64,000 nt of DNA from Candidatus Hodarchaeota archaeon (GTDB lineage: Archaea > Asgardarchaeota > Heimdallarchaeia > Hodarchaeales > Hodarchaeaceae), in contig JAEOTM010000060.1 of the NCBI GenBank assembly GCA_016839815.1, positions 1 through 64,000 on the forward strand. The letters run 5' to 3'. A program made the translations under genes and the position numbers. Numbering within the stretch: position 1 is the stretch's first letter; the number at the start of each line of letters is the position of its first letter. The notes beneath the pieces were generated by a model. The model did no database searches, had not been told where the DNA came from, and was given only the letters and a program-made list of their open reading frames with translations. This document shows, piece by piece, positions 34,860-44,425 of the stretch.

Positions 34860-35840
34860 TTGGTTACCACAGAACGAATGTGGACGGAATACTTTCGTCC
34901 AAAAACTCTAGATGACGTTGTTGGTCAACAAGAGATTGTTAACCGATTAAAACAACTTGTTACACAAGCTGACTTTCCTCATATGTTATTCTCAGGTCCC
35001 CCAGGGATCGGGAAGACCACATCAGCGGAAGCTGTGATTCATGAGGTATTTTCATCTTCTCAACGTGCTGCTAATGTTAAACGTCTTAATGCCTCCGATG
35101 ATCGTGGTATAAATGTCGTTCGGGAGGATATCAAAAATTTTGCACGTGTATTACCATCAGGAGGAGCTAGGTTCAAGCTCATCATTCTTGATGAGGCTGA
35201 TCAAATGACAAGTGAAGCTCAACACGCTTTAAGACGAACTATGGAAACTTATAACGAGATAACACGCTTTATTTTGATCTGCAACTACAGTTCAAAGATA
35301 ATATCTCCAATTCAATCTAGATGTGCAATATTTCGATTTAAAGGACTGAAAAAAGAAGAAGTCATCTCACGATTGCGTTTCATCGCTTCAGATAAAGGCT
35401 TGAAGATTAATAAAAGTGGTTTAGAAGCTCTATATGATAGTTCAGGGGGGGATATGAGACAGGCAATCAATGCCCTACAAGCTGCAGCTTCTTTAACTAA
35501 AGATGTTACAGACAAAGTTGTTTTCCAAGTTCAGGGATACATTAAACCAGCTGAATTAGCAGATATTATTTTCCACTGTATCGGGTCTAAACCAAATTTC
35601 AGTCTTGCACGAAAAAAAGTGGTAACTTTAATGGAATCTTATGGACTTTCTGGTCAGGATCTAGTTAAACAATTCAATAGTCAACTAAGCACTCTTCCTG
35701 AAGAGGAGCTCCCAGGTTCTATTCGTTATGAAGCATTAGCGATGCTTTCTGATGTTGATTATCGTTTAGCATCAGGATGTAATCCTCTTGTTCAATTTGA
35801 TGCATTTCTTGCTAAATTAATAGCTTTATCACAGTCCTGA
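34860..35840 (+). CDS. rfcS: Replication factor C small subunit
   Basis: An AAA+ ATPase, part of the clamp loader. WTEYFRPKTLDDVVGQ, the Walker A GPPGIGKTT (residues 46-54), the Walker B LDEADQMT and the SRC Arg finger in IQSRCAIFRF are all present. The length of 326 aa is standard. TTG 34860 is given here; ATG 34878 would give a start nearer the family norm. It lies between pcn (54 bases) and rfcL (10 bases) and should be co-transcribed with them. It forms a 4:1 complex with RfcL in other archaea. Confidence 0.94.
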   Translation: MVTTERMWTEYFRPKTLDDVVGQQEIVNRLKQLVTQADFPHMLFSGPPGIGKTTSAEAVIHEVFSSSQRAANVKRLNASDDRGINVVREDIKNFARVLPSGGARFKLIILDEADQMTSEAQHALRRTMETYNEITRFILICNYSSKIISPIQSRCAIFRFKGLKKEEVISRLRFIASDKGLKINKSGLEALYDSSGGDMRQAINALQAAASLTKDVTDKVVFQVQGYIKPAELADIIFHCIGSKPNFSLARKKVVTLMESYGLSGQDLVKQFNSQLSTLPEEELPGSIRYEALAMLSDVDYRLASGCNPLVQFDAFLAKLIALSQS

Positions 35841-35850
35841 GGTAATATCA

Positions 35851-37473
35851 TTGGTCTCTTGGACGCACAAGTATGCGCCCCAAAATCGATCCGAAGTTGT
35901 TGGCAATAATACAAGCGTAAATTCAATCATTGGCTATTTAAATCGATTTAGGAATGCAAAACTAAGAACAAGAGGTACTAAAAACGCTTTACTTCTTTTC
36001 GGCCCTCCAGGGATTGGAAAAACAAGCTCTGTTCTCGCCATTGCAAAATCTCTAAATTTTGACGTTGTAGTTGTCAATGCCAGTGATAAACGAAACAAAG
36101 CTTCTCTTCAAACTGTGAAAAACGCTTCTTTGTTCAGTTCCTTAGAGGAAAGTCTAAGCGAGAAAATTATTGGCCAAATCCTTCTTATAGATGAGGTAGA
36201 TGGATTAAGTGGAAGTGCTGATCGTGGGGGTATACGGGAGATTGTTGAAATAATCAAATCAACACGAGTACCGATTATACTGACGGCAAATGATATTTCA
36301 AATCAAAAATTCAAAACTCTTCGTACACACTGCGAACTAAGTAGATTCGACTCACCTGAAGAGAATGAAATTCTAAAAATCCTAAAAAGAATTGCATCAG
36401 CCGAATCGATATCAGTTTCAGATAAAGTTCTCTTTGCGATTATTGAGAATAGTAATCATGATATTAGAGGTTCGATAAACTCATTACAAACATTGTCTGG
36501 GGGTAGAAATGAAATTACAGAGGAAGATTTATCGATTTTATCATATCGAGATACATCGGTTGATATCCGAGAATTTCTCAGAAGTATTTTTATTGAGCGA
36601 GATGGAGAAAAAGCGTATCGACAGACACGTGTTCTTACTGATGTGGATTATAACAAGTTACTATTGTTATTACGAGATGTCACTGCAAGAATTATTGGAC
36701 AAGATGATTATCAACAGCTATCCAATGTGTATTCTCTCTTAGCAAAGGCAGATCTTGCACTAACCCGTGCTTCCCGCCAAAGAATCTGGTCACAGCTCTA
36801 TTATTACTACTTTCATGTCACTAAAGGTTTAACAGCTCTTCTTCCACAAGTTGACTATCTACCTCCCTTCCAAGATTGGCAACTTCAAGTTCCACAATTC
36901 TGGATCACTCTCTCAAGGCAGAGAAGGGGAAAGAATATTGGATTAAAAGTAGGGCAATCCTGCTTGGTTTCAAGTAATATCGCCATTCGGGATATATTTC
37001 CATATCTTCGAGTAATTTTCAATAACGATGCAGAAATGGCCGCAGACTTAGCAATAGAGTTTAAGTTGTTTGATCTTGAAGCAGGTAAACGAAAAACTAA
37101 GATTGTATGGAATAAGGAAATTGATTACTTTACTAAAGATCCAAGGATGAGTAAAGAAATTAAAAGCCTTATACGTAAAAAATTTCCACTTATTGAAAAG
37201 ATACAAAGCCAAGATATTGACGAAAGTCTTCTACTTGAGATTCAGGAACAACAAGCAGCATTAAAAGCTTCTTATGTGTCCAAAAAGCCTTCATCGAAAA
37301 TAAAAGAAAAACATACAAAATCAACAAGATCTCGTAAGCAAAAAAAGAAAATTCCAACTAAAAAATCCGATTCCAAACAAATCGAGCTTTTAGAAAAACC
37401 AAAAGAAGAAAAATCAAAGAAAAAGCGGAAAAAATCCAAACAAGCTCCGAAAACGTTAGCGGAGTTTTTCTAG
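35851..37473 (+). CDS. rfcL: Replication factor C large subunit with Lys-rich tail and PIP-like end
   Basis: The clamp-loader large subunit. The Walker A is GPPGIGKTSS (residues 51-60), Walker B LLIDEVDGLSG, and the sensor-2 region follows. The AAA part starts WTHKYAPQNRSEVVGN. Residues about 465-540 are a long, Lys-rich tail. It ends KQAPKTLAEFF, a PCNA-interacting (PIP) box-like motif, Leu-x-x-Phe-Phe at the very C-terminus, as in archaeal RfcL. The Gln of a consensus PIP is replaced by Pro. It starts at TTG 35851, ten bases after rfcS. It is the third gene of the replication operon. Confidence 0.92.
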   Translation: MVSWTHKYAPQNRSEVVGNNTSVNSIIGYLNRFRNAKLRTRGTKNALLLFGPPGIGKTSSVLAIAKSLNFDVVVVNASDKRNKASLQTVKNASLFSSLEESLSEKIIGQILLIDEVDGLSGSADRGGIREIVEIIKSTRVPIILTANDISNQKFKTLRTHCELSRFDSPEENEILKILKRIASAESISVSDKVLFAIIENSNHDIRGSINSLQTLSGGRNEITEEDLSILSYRDTSVDIREFLRSIFIERDGEKAYRQTRVLTDVDYNKLLLLLRDVTARIIGQDDYQQLSNVYSLLAKADLALTRASRQRIWSQLYYYYFHVTKGLTALLPQVDYLPPFQDWQLQVPQFWITLSRQRRGKNIGLKVGQSCLVSSNIAIRDIFPYLRVIFNNDAEMAADLAIEFKLFDLEAGKRKTKIVWNKEIDYFTKDPRMSKEIKSLIRKKFPLIEKIQSQDIDESLLLEIQEQQAALKASYVSKKPSSKIKEKHTKSTRSRKQKKKIPTKKSDSKQIELLEKPKEEKSKKKRKKSKQAPKTLAEFF

Positions 37474-37493
37474 AAAGAAAAATTACTATTAAA

Positions 37494-39383
37494 TTAAAGC
37501 TGGTCAAGTCTATATTTTGCTTTGGAGTACATATAACTGATCTCCAAATCTTTTGCTTCTTGGGCGACCTGACGAATCATATTCATTCCATTAACATGAA
37601 ATCCTTGCTTGATTCGTAGATTTGCCTTTAAAAATTGAGAATCCAGTAACAACCCGAGACTCCCACTCGTTGATGCTTTTTCATCAGCAAATGAAAGATG
37701 TCGTTCAGCAAGTTTTAGGTTACCTTTTTCTAATTCAAGATATCCTAAACTAAGATGAGCATCAATGAAGCTACGTAAATTTACTAAATCAGTACTTATT
37801 ACATCTAAAGAATTATGGAACCATTTAGATGCTTCTTTGAACTCTTCCATTAACAAGTATGTATGTCCTTTGCTTAAATATATGAGAGATAAGCCAGTTA
37901 TGGAATTCCATTGATTTAATTGTGTTTCTGCCTGTTCAAGTAACTTCAAAGCAGCTTCTTCATGTGAATGAAGTGTAAGGAGTTCTGCTAGCAGTGAAAC
38001 ATTCTGGGGGTTTGTCCTGTTCTTTTCTTGAAATAGAGGTTGAAGAACATTAATCCCTTCTTTGAATTCCATTTGATTTCTATAGAATATAGCTTCTGAG
38101 CGTAAGAATCGTGTGAATACTGGGGAAGTGGTCGGTATAGATACAAGTTGTTCTCTTCCACCTTCAAAAATCTGTTTTGCTGTTCTGAAATCTCCTCTTG
38201 CGACGGCAATGTCTCCACGTGTATGAGCAATATCTAACTGTAAGGGATTTCTTATCTCACTTGACAAATCAAGATGATTTAGTGTTCGTTCAGCGTAGTT
38301 CAGATGTTCTATAGCCTTTGCCCACGAATTCAGACCCTTTAAAATCTTAGCGTAATTTAAATTTGCTTGTAGAAAGTAAGTTATTTTCAGATCATCATCA
38401 GTTGATCGGACGGCGGAATTCAAAAAGTGTAATGCCCACTCTTGAGCTTCCATAAAACGATATAAATTATAAAAGAAATTACTTAATTTTTCTTCAGTAA
38501 ACATGATTGAGAGTTCATTTTTTTGTATAGTATGAATGTATAATTTCATAGAAAGCATATCTAAGGTTTTCTTGTATAGTCCAATTCTCCAATAACCACT
38601 AGCCATTTCATCCAGACTATCTCCTATACTAGATTTATCTTCTAAGGTTTCGACTATTTTTTCGGCACGCTGAAAAAGGTACAATCCTTTAGAAATAGTA
38701 ACACTATTCAAAATCTGAAGACAGCCAGCTAAAACCGCGAAAGAAATAGCAGTTGGATCTCCTTCCAATGCTTGAATATTTTTCAACGCAAGCTCAAACA
38801 AAACATTTGTTTCTTTGAATCGTCCAGCCTCGTATAGCTTAACTGCCTTTTCAACTAAACTAGATGATTCTTGATAGATTGAGGACGGGGAGCGTAGAAG
38901 CGTCACTGAGCTTCTGACAATGTTAATTAAATTCCTCTGAACATTGAACCTCTCAATCAGCTCTAAATCAACCTGTTCGGTTAAGCGACTGTCCCTAAAG
39001 TCCAAAATTCCTTCAGCGGTTTTTGAAAACTTCTCATCTTCAATAGCATTCCACAAAATTTTAGCCGTCTGGACTTCTGACTCCCATGGCTCACTTCCAG
39101 TTTCACGTGTCTCTTCATACACTTTCTTAAAAATGTCCATAAAATCTTGTTGCCATATGAACTCAATTTCGCGAGATTTGTTATAGAGGGCCATTTTATC
39201 AGTGATAACTTGTGAAAAGAGCTTACCGGATAAAAGAAAGTATGAATCTTTATTAGTAATGCCACGAAGACTTGAAATAATCTCTCTTTCTCTTTCTTGA
39301 GTATCCAAATATTCGATATCTCCAAATGCAATACTTTGAAGATATTTGTTTATAATGGAAACTTGTTCACTCGTGGCTCTCAC
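37494..39383 (-). CDS. TPR-repeat protein (629 aa)
   Basis: Helical repeat protein. Residues about 165-620 carry TPR-like pairs: KAVKLYEAGRFKETNVLFELAL, LASGYWRIGLYKKTLDML, GHTYLLMEEFKEASKWFHNSL and LGYLELEKGNLKLAERHLSF. The N-terminal 160 residues are helical and not repeat-like. No signal peptide or catalytic motif. It is similar in size to the TPR protein at 400-2472, but I could not verify that they are related. It is divergent from the M24 peptidase gene (78 bases) and convergent with rfcL. Confidence 0.75.
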   Translation of the reverse strand: MRATSEQVSIINKYLQSIAFGDIEYLDTQEREREIISSLRGITNKDSYFLLSGKLFSQVITDKMALYNKSREIEFIWQQDFMDIFKKVYEETRETGSEPWESEVQTAKILWNAIEDEKFSKTAEGILDFRDSRLTEQVDLELIERFNVQRNLINIVRSSVTLLRSPSSIYQESSSLVEKAVKLYEAGRFKETNVLFELALKNIQALEGDPTAISFAVLAGCLQILNSVTISKGLYLFQRAEKIVETLEDKSSIGDSLDEMASGYWRIGLYKKTLDMLSMKLYIHTIQKNELSIMFTEEKLSNFFYNLYRFMEAQEWALHFLNSAVRSTDDDLKITYFLQANLNYAKILKGLNSWAKAIEHLNYAERTLNHLDLSSEIRNPLQLDIAHTRGDIAVARGDFRTAKQIFEGGREQLVSIPTTSPVFTRFLRSEAIFYRNQMEFKEGINVLQPLFQEKNRTNPQNVSLLAELLTLHSHEEAALKLLEQAETQLNQWNSITGLSLIYLSKGHTYLLMEEFKEASKWFHNSLDVISTDLVNLRSFIDAHLSLGYLELEKGNLKLAERHLSFADEKASTSGSLGLLLDSQFLKANLRIKQGFHVNGMNMIRQVAQEAKDLEISYMYSKAKYRLDQL

Positions 39384-39461
39384 AAAAATATAATAGAATA
39401 TACCGAATAAAAGATTGACGAAAAGGGTCTAGGTTTTATTTTAAGCAAGAGGTAATTATTT

Positions 39462-40550
39462 ATGAATTCAAAGCTCTTAAGAGTTGAAAAGCTACAACAT
39501 AAGATGAGAAATGCGGATATAGATTGTGTAATTGTACCTCTGGGTATAAATTTTTGTTGGTTGTATAGTATCAAAGAAGATCCTTCAGAGAGACTATTAA
39601 TAAGTGTTATTACGTCAGAAGGAGTGCCAACCTTTCTTGTTCCATCTTTTGAGGCCGACCGTATAAAGAAGGCATCTGGTGTGTCTCAAGTCATCGGATG
39701 GAATGAAACTGAGGATCCATTTAAACTTTTAGCGTCTGAAGTAATCCAAAAGGATGTAAAAAAGATAGCTATTGACCCTAAATTGTGGTTTTCGGTATAT
39801 CAATCCATTTCCCAAAGTCTTTCTGGAAAAGAGTTCACGAATGGAGAAAATCTGTTCGCATCATTACGAAGTGTCAAAGATGAAACCGAGATTAAAAATA
39901 TGCAAAAAGCACGCCAAAAATCGAGTGAAGCAATAATGAAGACATTGTATGAACTAGAAAAGGGTATAATGGAATCTGATGTTCAAACTATGCTTAAAAA
40001 TCGGTTGGCTTTAGAACCAAGTGACTCATTTTTCAATCTAGTGCAGTTTGGAGACAATTCTGCCTTACCTCATTATCATGGGGGTGATAGAATATTACAA
40101 AAGAATGATGTGGTTCTAATTGATGCAGGTGGAACATATAAAAACTATTGGGGGGATATTACGATAACTTCTGTATTTGGGCAAGCAAGTAAAAAGTTTA
40201 AAGAGATCTTCACTCATGTAAATGAAGCAAATATTCGTGGGAAGGAACTAGCAAGTCAAGGAGACACCCCGCATGAGATTGATGTAGGTACACGCAATGT
40301 TATAGTGAAAGGTGGATATGGGGACTTTTTTACTCATAGAACTGGTCATGGTTTAGGTTTGGAAGTGCACGAACATCCTTATATTGTTGAAGGTAATGAA
40401 AGTCCTTTAGTAACAGGCAATTGTTTTACTATTGAACCAGGAATCTATCTTCCAGGAGAATTTGGGATAAGAATTGAGGATAACGTTATTAAACTAGACA
40501 AAGGTATTTCTGCAAGTGAAATACCACGTCTAGAGCTCTTGGAGATATGA
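39462..40550 (+). CDS. M24-family Xaa-Pro aminopeptidase / dipeptidase (PepQ-like)
   Basis: Creatinase N-domain (residues 1-130), then the pita-bread peptidase. The five metal ligands are visible: Asp in IDAGGTY and in WGDITIT, His in HGLGLEVHEHP, Glu in FTIEPGIY, and Glu in RIEDNVI. The length of 362 aa fits prolidases such as those of Pyrococcus. It releases N-terminal residues before Pro or splits Xaa-Pro dipeptides in the cytoplasm. Together with the GGT and M20 peptidase genes it supports peptide catabolism. Confidence 0.92.
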   Translation: MNSKLLRVEKLQHKMRNADIDCVIVPLGINFCWLYSIKEDPSERLLISVITSEGVPTFLVPSFEADRIKKASGVSQVIGWNETEDPFKLLASEVIQKDVKKIAIDPKLWFSVYQSISQSLSGKEFTNGENLFASLRSVKDETEIKNMQKARQKSSEAIMKTLYELEKGIMESDVQTMLKNRLALEPSDSFFNLVQFGDNSALPHYHGGDRILQKNDVVLIDAGGTYKNYWGDITITSVFGQASKKFKEIFTHVNEANIRGKELASQGDTPHEIDVGTRNVIVKGGYGDFFTHRTGHGLGLEVHEHPYIVEGNESPLVTGNCFTIEPGIYLPGEFGIRIEDNVIKLDKGISASEIPRLELLEI

Positions 40551-40636
40551 ATAGAGAGAACTGTTCAGTTATTATTGTACGAATATATTTAAGATAAAGA
40601 AACTTAGGGAAATAATAAGAACCAAGAAAGGAGACT

Positions 40637-41659
40637 TTGACGAGGATGGAAATTCGTAAAATCCAAGTTACAGGAGCGGGAGATACAAGGATTATCTCAT
40701 TACCAAAGGATTGGGCAGCACGCCATCAGCTCGATAAGGGGTCAAATGTAGTAATTAAAGAGATGTCCTCGGGTGAATTACTCATTTACCCAACTGAAAT
40801 TCCAGTAGAGAAAAGGATTACCCGAATTCAAGAATCTGCTCATGTTAGTCGCGATGTACTAGCAGCTTATCTCTTGGGAAGCGATGTAATAATAATTGAG
40901 TCAGAAAAAGACACTCCTCTTCAAAATAAAAGTGGGATTCGGAATCTAAGCCGACAACTCGTAGGATTAGAAATACTTGGAGAAACTCAAGAAAGCATTG
41001 AATTACACTTTCTAATTGATTCAAGCTCTCTGCCAAATCCACGTGAATATGTTCATCGATGTTTTTCAATTGCTAATCAGATGCAGAGTGATGCTATCTC
41101 GGCTTTTATTAACGACGATATTACTCTAGCAGAAGAAGTTATTGAGCGGGATGTTGAAGTTAATCGTCTGTACTTTCTCATTGTCAGAATGCTCAAAATA
41201 ATGGTTAATGATAAACGAGAGATTTCTAACATTAGACCTACAACCTGTCTAGACTGGCGTATGGTAGCTGCATACGGTGAAAATTTAGGAGATGCATCTG
41301 TAGATTTTGCTAAGACCGTTAAGAAGAATCAAAACATGAAGGAAACTCTTACCAAGTCAACATTGAGTAAAATACAAAATTTAAGTAATTTACTGACAAC
41401 GGTACTGACTGAAAGCTTGGATTCATTTTTCGCAGGAGATGTGCTAGCAGCAGAAGAACTAAAGTATAGAATCGATAATAAATTGAAAGATGTTCATAAA
41501 GAGATTCAAGAAGATATTTCCAAGCATGAAAAAGAAGTTGTTTCTAAGTTAACTTCATTAATCAGCTTTTTAGCCCAATTACGTGAAGTAGCAATAGATA
41601 TTGGAGATCTGGTAATCGCAAATGACACTTCATTGAATGACCACTATTTAAGAGATTAA
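40637..41659 (+). CDS. PhoU-like regulator with N-terminal AbrB-type DNA-binding domain
   Basis: Residues about 4-55 form an AbrB/SpoVT swapped-hairpin domain: EIRKIQVTGAGDTRIISLPKDWA and LDKGSNVVIKEM, with ELLIYP closing it. Residues about 90-335 are two PhoU-like helical bundles, with DITLAEEVIERDVEVNRLYFLI in the first. This is the usual architecture of archaeal phosphate-uptake regulators, which sense phosphate status through metal-binding acidic motifs. Both TTG 40637 and ATG 40646 are possible starts, behind AAAGGAGA. No pst transport genes are nearby. Confidence 0.85.
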   Translation: MTRMEIRKIQVTGAGDTRIISLPKDWAARHQLDKGSNVVIKEMSSGELLIYPTEIPVEKRITRIQESAHVSRDVLAAYLLGSDVIIIESEKDTPLQNKSGIRNLSRQLVGLEILGETQESIELHFLIDSSSLPNPREYVHRCFSIANQMQSDAISAFINDDITLAEEVIERDVEVNRLYFLIVRMLKIMVNDKREISNIRPTTCLDWRMVAAYGENLGDASVDFAKTVKKNQNMKETLTKSTLSKIQNLSNLLTTVLTESLDSFFAGDVLAAEELKYRIDNKLKDVHKEIQEDISKHEKEVVSKLTSLISFLAQLREVAIDIGDLVIANDTSLNDHYLRD

Positions 41660-41726
41660 CGGTTTCAACAACGAAATGCTAATATAAAAAACTACAGGAT
41701 GATCGCTCAGCAAGGAAGGATAATCT

Positions 41727-41960
41727 ATGTCTATTAAAGATCAAATCGAAAGTAATTTGGAACAAATAAGACCAGCTCTTCAACGAGATGGCGGAGATGT
41801 CGAGTATGTTGACTATGATGTTGATAGTGGTATTTTAAAAGTCCGATTGATGGGTAGTTGTCGTGGTTGTCCATATTCTCAAATGACTCTTTCAAACGGA
41901 ATTAAAAGACATCTACAACAGAATTTTCCAGATCTCAAAGACGTTGTCTCTGTAGAATAA
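41727..41960 (+). CDS. NifU C-terminal-domain Fe-S scaffold (Nfu)
   Basis: A 77-residue stand-alone Nfu domain: IRPALQRDGGDVEYVDYD and the CxxC of GSCRGCPYSQMTL (Cys45 and Cys48). The two Cys bind a labile [4Fe-4S] cluster between two protomers and pass it to target proteins. The ATG lies about 15 bases behind an AAGGA sequence. It is 67 bases after the PhoU-like gene and could be in its operon. Confidence 0.93.
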   Translation: MSIKDQIESNLEQIRPALQRDGGDVEYVDYDVDSGILKVRLMGSCRGCPYSQMTLSNGIKRHLQQNFPDLKDVVSVE

Positions 41961-42166
41961 ATTCCAATTATTTTAATCAGATAGGGAGGGAAGTTCATTT
42001 TTCCCTAAAAGAGCTTCTATTTCAAGATAGTTGGTATTAACCATCCATCTGACTCCAACAACTACATGTTTCTTCTTATCAATCTTGGTATCTAGATCAA
42101 ATCAAGCTGGATGAAGTGAATCCTTTAAATATGACAAAGGTATTGATTCTAGAAATGAATGTATAG

Positions 42167-43507
42167 TTGAGATTTGTGAAAACAGAGCTTAAAGCATTGA
42201 GAGATAATTCGCTGACAGAATCAAGTAGAGCTAAATTAATTCGAATTTTGTCTCAAAAATTGATTAATCTTAATTCTCCTAGTTTAATTCTTAAAACACT
42301 ACATTCAATCTTAAAAAATCACTTTTTGTATACTTTTATGATATTAAGTAATCCTACCAAAAAACCTGGCCTATTGATATATCCTGCAAAGGTCGTTTTC
42401 TCTTCTAAAGATATTTCTGATTTTTTAATTGAGTTGAACGCAAGAAAACTTAACTCTGATGTTTCTTATCATCATTACAACGAAGTAAATGAGATTCCCT
42501 TATCAATTGGAGGGAAGAATATTCAAGAGATACTAATATCTCGAATCAATACAAAACAAACTCCAAACCTATTTTTTGGAATAGTGAGTTTCGATAGACC
42601 CTTAGGTCTTACACGTACTGACTTAGATTTCTTTCAAACCATAAATAAGATGTTATCACTTAAGTACGCGAATATTGAACTTGAAAAATCTGTAAAGAAA
42701 GCTAAAACACAGATAATTGATGATTCACAACGATTACAACGAGAAAATGAGCAACGGTCTGAATTACTTAGAAAAATCAAGTCACAAACCCAAGAACTAC
42801 GCTTAAAAACCCAAGAAGTTGAAGAATTTGTCTATAGTGTAAGTCATGATTTGAAAACTCCCGTTATCTCAATTCTAGGTTTTATTGAAACTCTTAAAAC
42901 AGATTCAGAAAATAAATTTTCTCCAGAGAGTCTATTTTACCTTGAACGAATGGAGAGTAATACGCGTCATGTAATCTCAATGATTGATGAAGTTCTTGAA
43001 TATTCACGAATAGGTAGATTTACACAAGAAAGAATTGTAGTCAATCTTTCAACGATCATAAATGAATCTCTTCTTAGATTCTCAAAAAGGATAAAAAAGG
43101 GGAAGATTAATATAGAATTAGATGATGAGTTTCCTGATGTGGAAGTAGAATTCAATCGAATGATCCAACTTTTTGATAACTTGATTGGTAACTGCTTGAA
43201 ATTTATGGGAAGTCAATCTTCCCCGCAAATTAAGATTGGGGTTACTTCTCAAAACTCTGAATATGTAAAAGTTTTTGTTAGAGATAATGGAATTGGAATA
43301 CCAAAAGACTCACAAAAGAAAGTGTTCAATTTATTCACTAGGGCATCAAATATCAGTGAAAACATTGAGGGGTCAGGGATAGGCCTTGCTCAAGTGAAAA
43401 GAATAGTAGAACTACATGAGGGAAAAATCTGGTTAGAAAGTGAAGTAGGAAAGGGAACTACAATATCATTTACTCTCCCGATTTCACAGTTAATTACCTC
43501 GGATTAA
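42167..43507 (+). CDS. Soluble sensor histidine kinase
   Basis: Domains: an N-terminal sensory region (residues 1-165, perhaps a GAF-like fold), a coiled coil (about 170-220), HisKA with the phospho-accepting His227 in SVSHDLKTP, and HATPase with the N-box NLIGNCLKFM, G1 DNGIGIP, and G2 GSGIGLAQV. There is no membrane segment, so the stimulus is cytoplasmic. No response regulator is adjacent, so this is an orphan kinase. The start is TTG 42167, and its stop overlaps the convergent esterase stop by four bases (TTAA). Confidence 0.9.
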   Translation: MRFVKTELKALRDNSLTESSRAKLIRILSQKLINLNSPSLILKTLHSILKNHFLYTFMILSNPTKKPGLLIYPAKVVFSSKDISDFLIELNARKLNSDVSYHHYNEVNEIPLSIGGKNIQEILISRINTKQTPNLFFGIVSFDRPLGLTRTDLDFFQTINKMLSLKYANIELEKSVKKAKTQIIDDSQRLQRENEQRSELLRKIKSQTQELRLKTQEVEEFVYSVSHDLKTPVISILGFIETLKTDSENKFSPESLFYLERMESNTRHVISMIDEVLEYSRIGRFTQERIVVNLSTIINESLLRFSKRIKKGKINIELDDEFPDVEVEFNRMIQLFDNLIGNCLKFMGSQSSPQIKIGVTSQNSEYVKVFVRDNGIGIPKDSQKKVFNLFTRASNISENIEGSGIGLAQVKRIVELHEGKIWLESEVGKGTTISFTLPISQLITSD

Positions 43508-44277
43508 GTGCTAATAAACTGGTAGATATATTCAAATAGCTCTGGAGCATCAGGGTCAGTAGTAAAATTGTGTGCAGAGCTCGGATAAATTTTTATCTGC
43601 ACTTTAGTCTCTGGATCAAATTTTCTTCTTATAACTTCATCGATTTCATTTTTTGCAATTGTATCATCCAATTCTCCATAAGAAATAAGTGTAGGTACGG
43701 TTATGTGGACTGACTCGGTATGGAATAGCTTACGTAATTTCAAATATTGAGCTATAGCCTTCGTCGGATAATAATAATAAGCATAAAGCTCATGATCGAG
43801 ATAATATTGGAGTACAGAATCTCCTTTGTAAATAAATTTAACAAAATAAGATAAAATAGGTGCTAAAGAAGCCAATTTGGATTTTAACCCAAATGCAGGG
43901 GCAAGTAAGACGAGTTTCTGAAAATTTACCTTTTTTTTCTGATGAATTAGTAAAGTAGATAGAAGAGCGCCCATAGAGATTCCAATTGGGATAATTGCAT
44001 CACACTTCATTCGTAGTAAATCTAAACCATCCGAGCATGATTTTATCCAATCTAGATAAGAATAATTGGGAAGATTTCGATAATTTGACCCATGTCCTGC
44101 AAGACACACACCATGAACACTAAATCCCTTTTCGTGTAGAAATTTTCCAAGAGAAAGCATTTCTGTAGGAGAGGCTGTAAGCCCGTGAGTCAAAAGAACA
44201 CCTGTATCTGAACCATCAAAATAAAAAGGTTGCGCGTTTTCTTTCAAATGTTCTAACTTATCCAGTTTATTAACCAT
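43504..44277 (-). CDS. Alpha/beta-hydrolase (carboxylesterase/lipase type)
   Basis: A serine hydrolase of about 257 aa. The oxyanion motif LLTHGLTASPTEM is near the N-terminus. The nucleophile Ser101 is in GISMGALL. The acid is probably in SYGELDDTIA, and the base in SSAHNF. This is the layout of Est30 and monoglyceride lipases. No signal peptide, so it is a cytoplasmic esterase of unknown substrate. It is tail-to-tail with the histidine kinase. Confidence 0.88.
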   Translation of the reverse strand: MVNKLDKLEHLKENAQPFYFDGSDTGVLLTHGLTASPTEMLSLGKFLHEKGFSVHGVCLAGHGSNYRNLPNYSYLDWIKSCSDGLDLLRMKCDAIIPIGISMGALLSTLLIHQKKKVNFQKLVLLAPAFGLKSKLASLAPILSYFVKFIYKGDSVLQYYLDHELYAYYYYPTKAIAQYLKLRKLFHTESVHITVPTLISYGELDDTIAKNEIDEVIRRKFDPETKVQIKIYPSSAHNFTTDPDAPELFEYIYQFIST

Positions 44278-44425
44278 GTTTGTCTACCAGTACCTGCTTT
44301 TTAAAAAAACTTGAGAATTGTAGATGAAATGATATCTTGAAAAACCTAGGTGCAATAATACTCAAGAATCGTTTAATGAATGATATTTAATTAGTTGCGA
44401 GTAAGTTCATTCGAGAGGCAAACAG

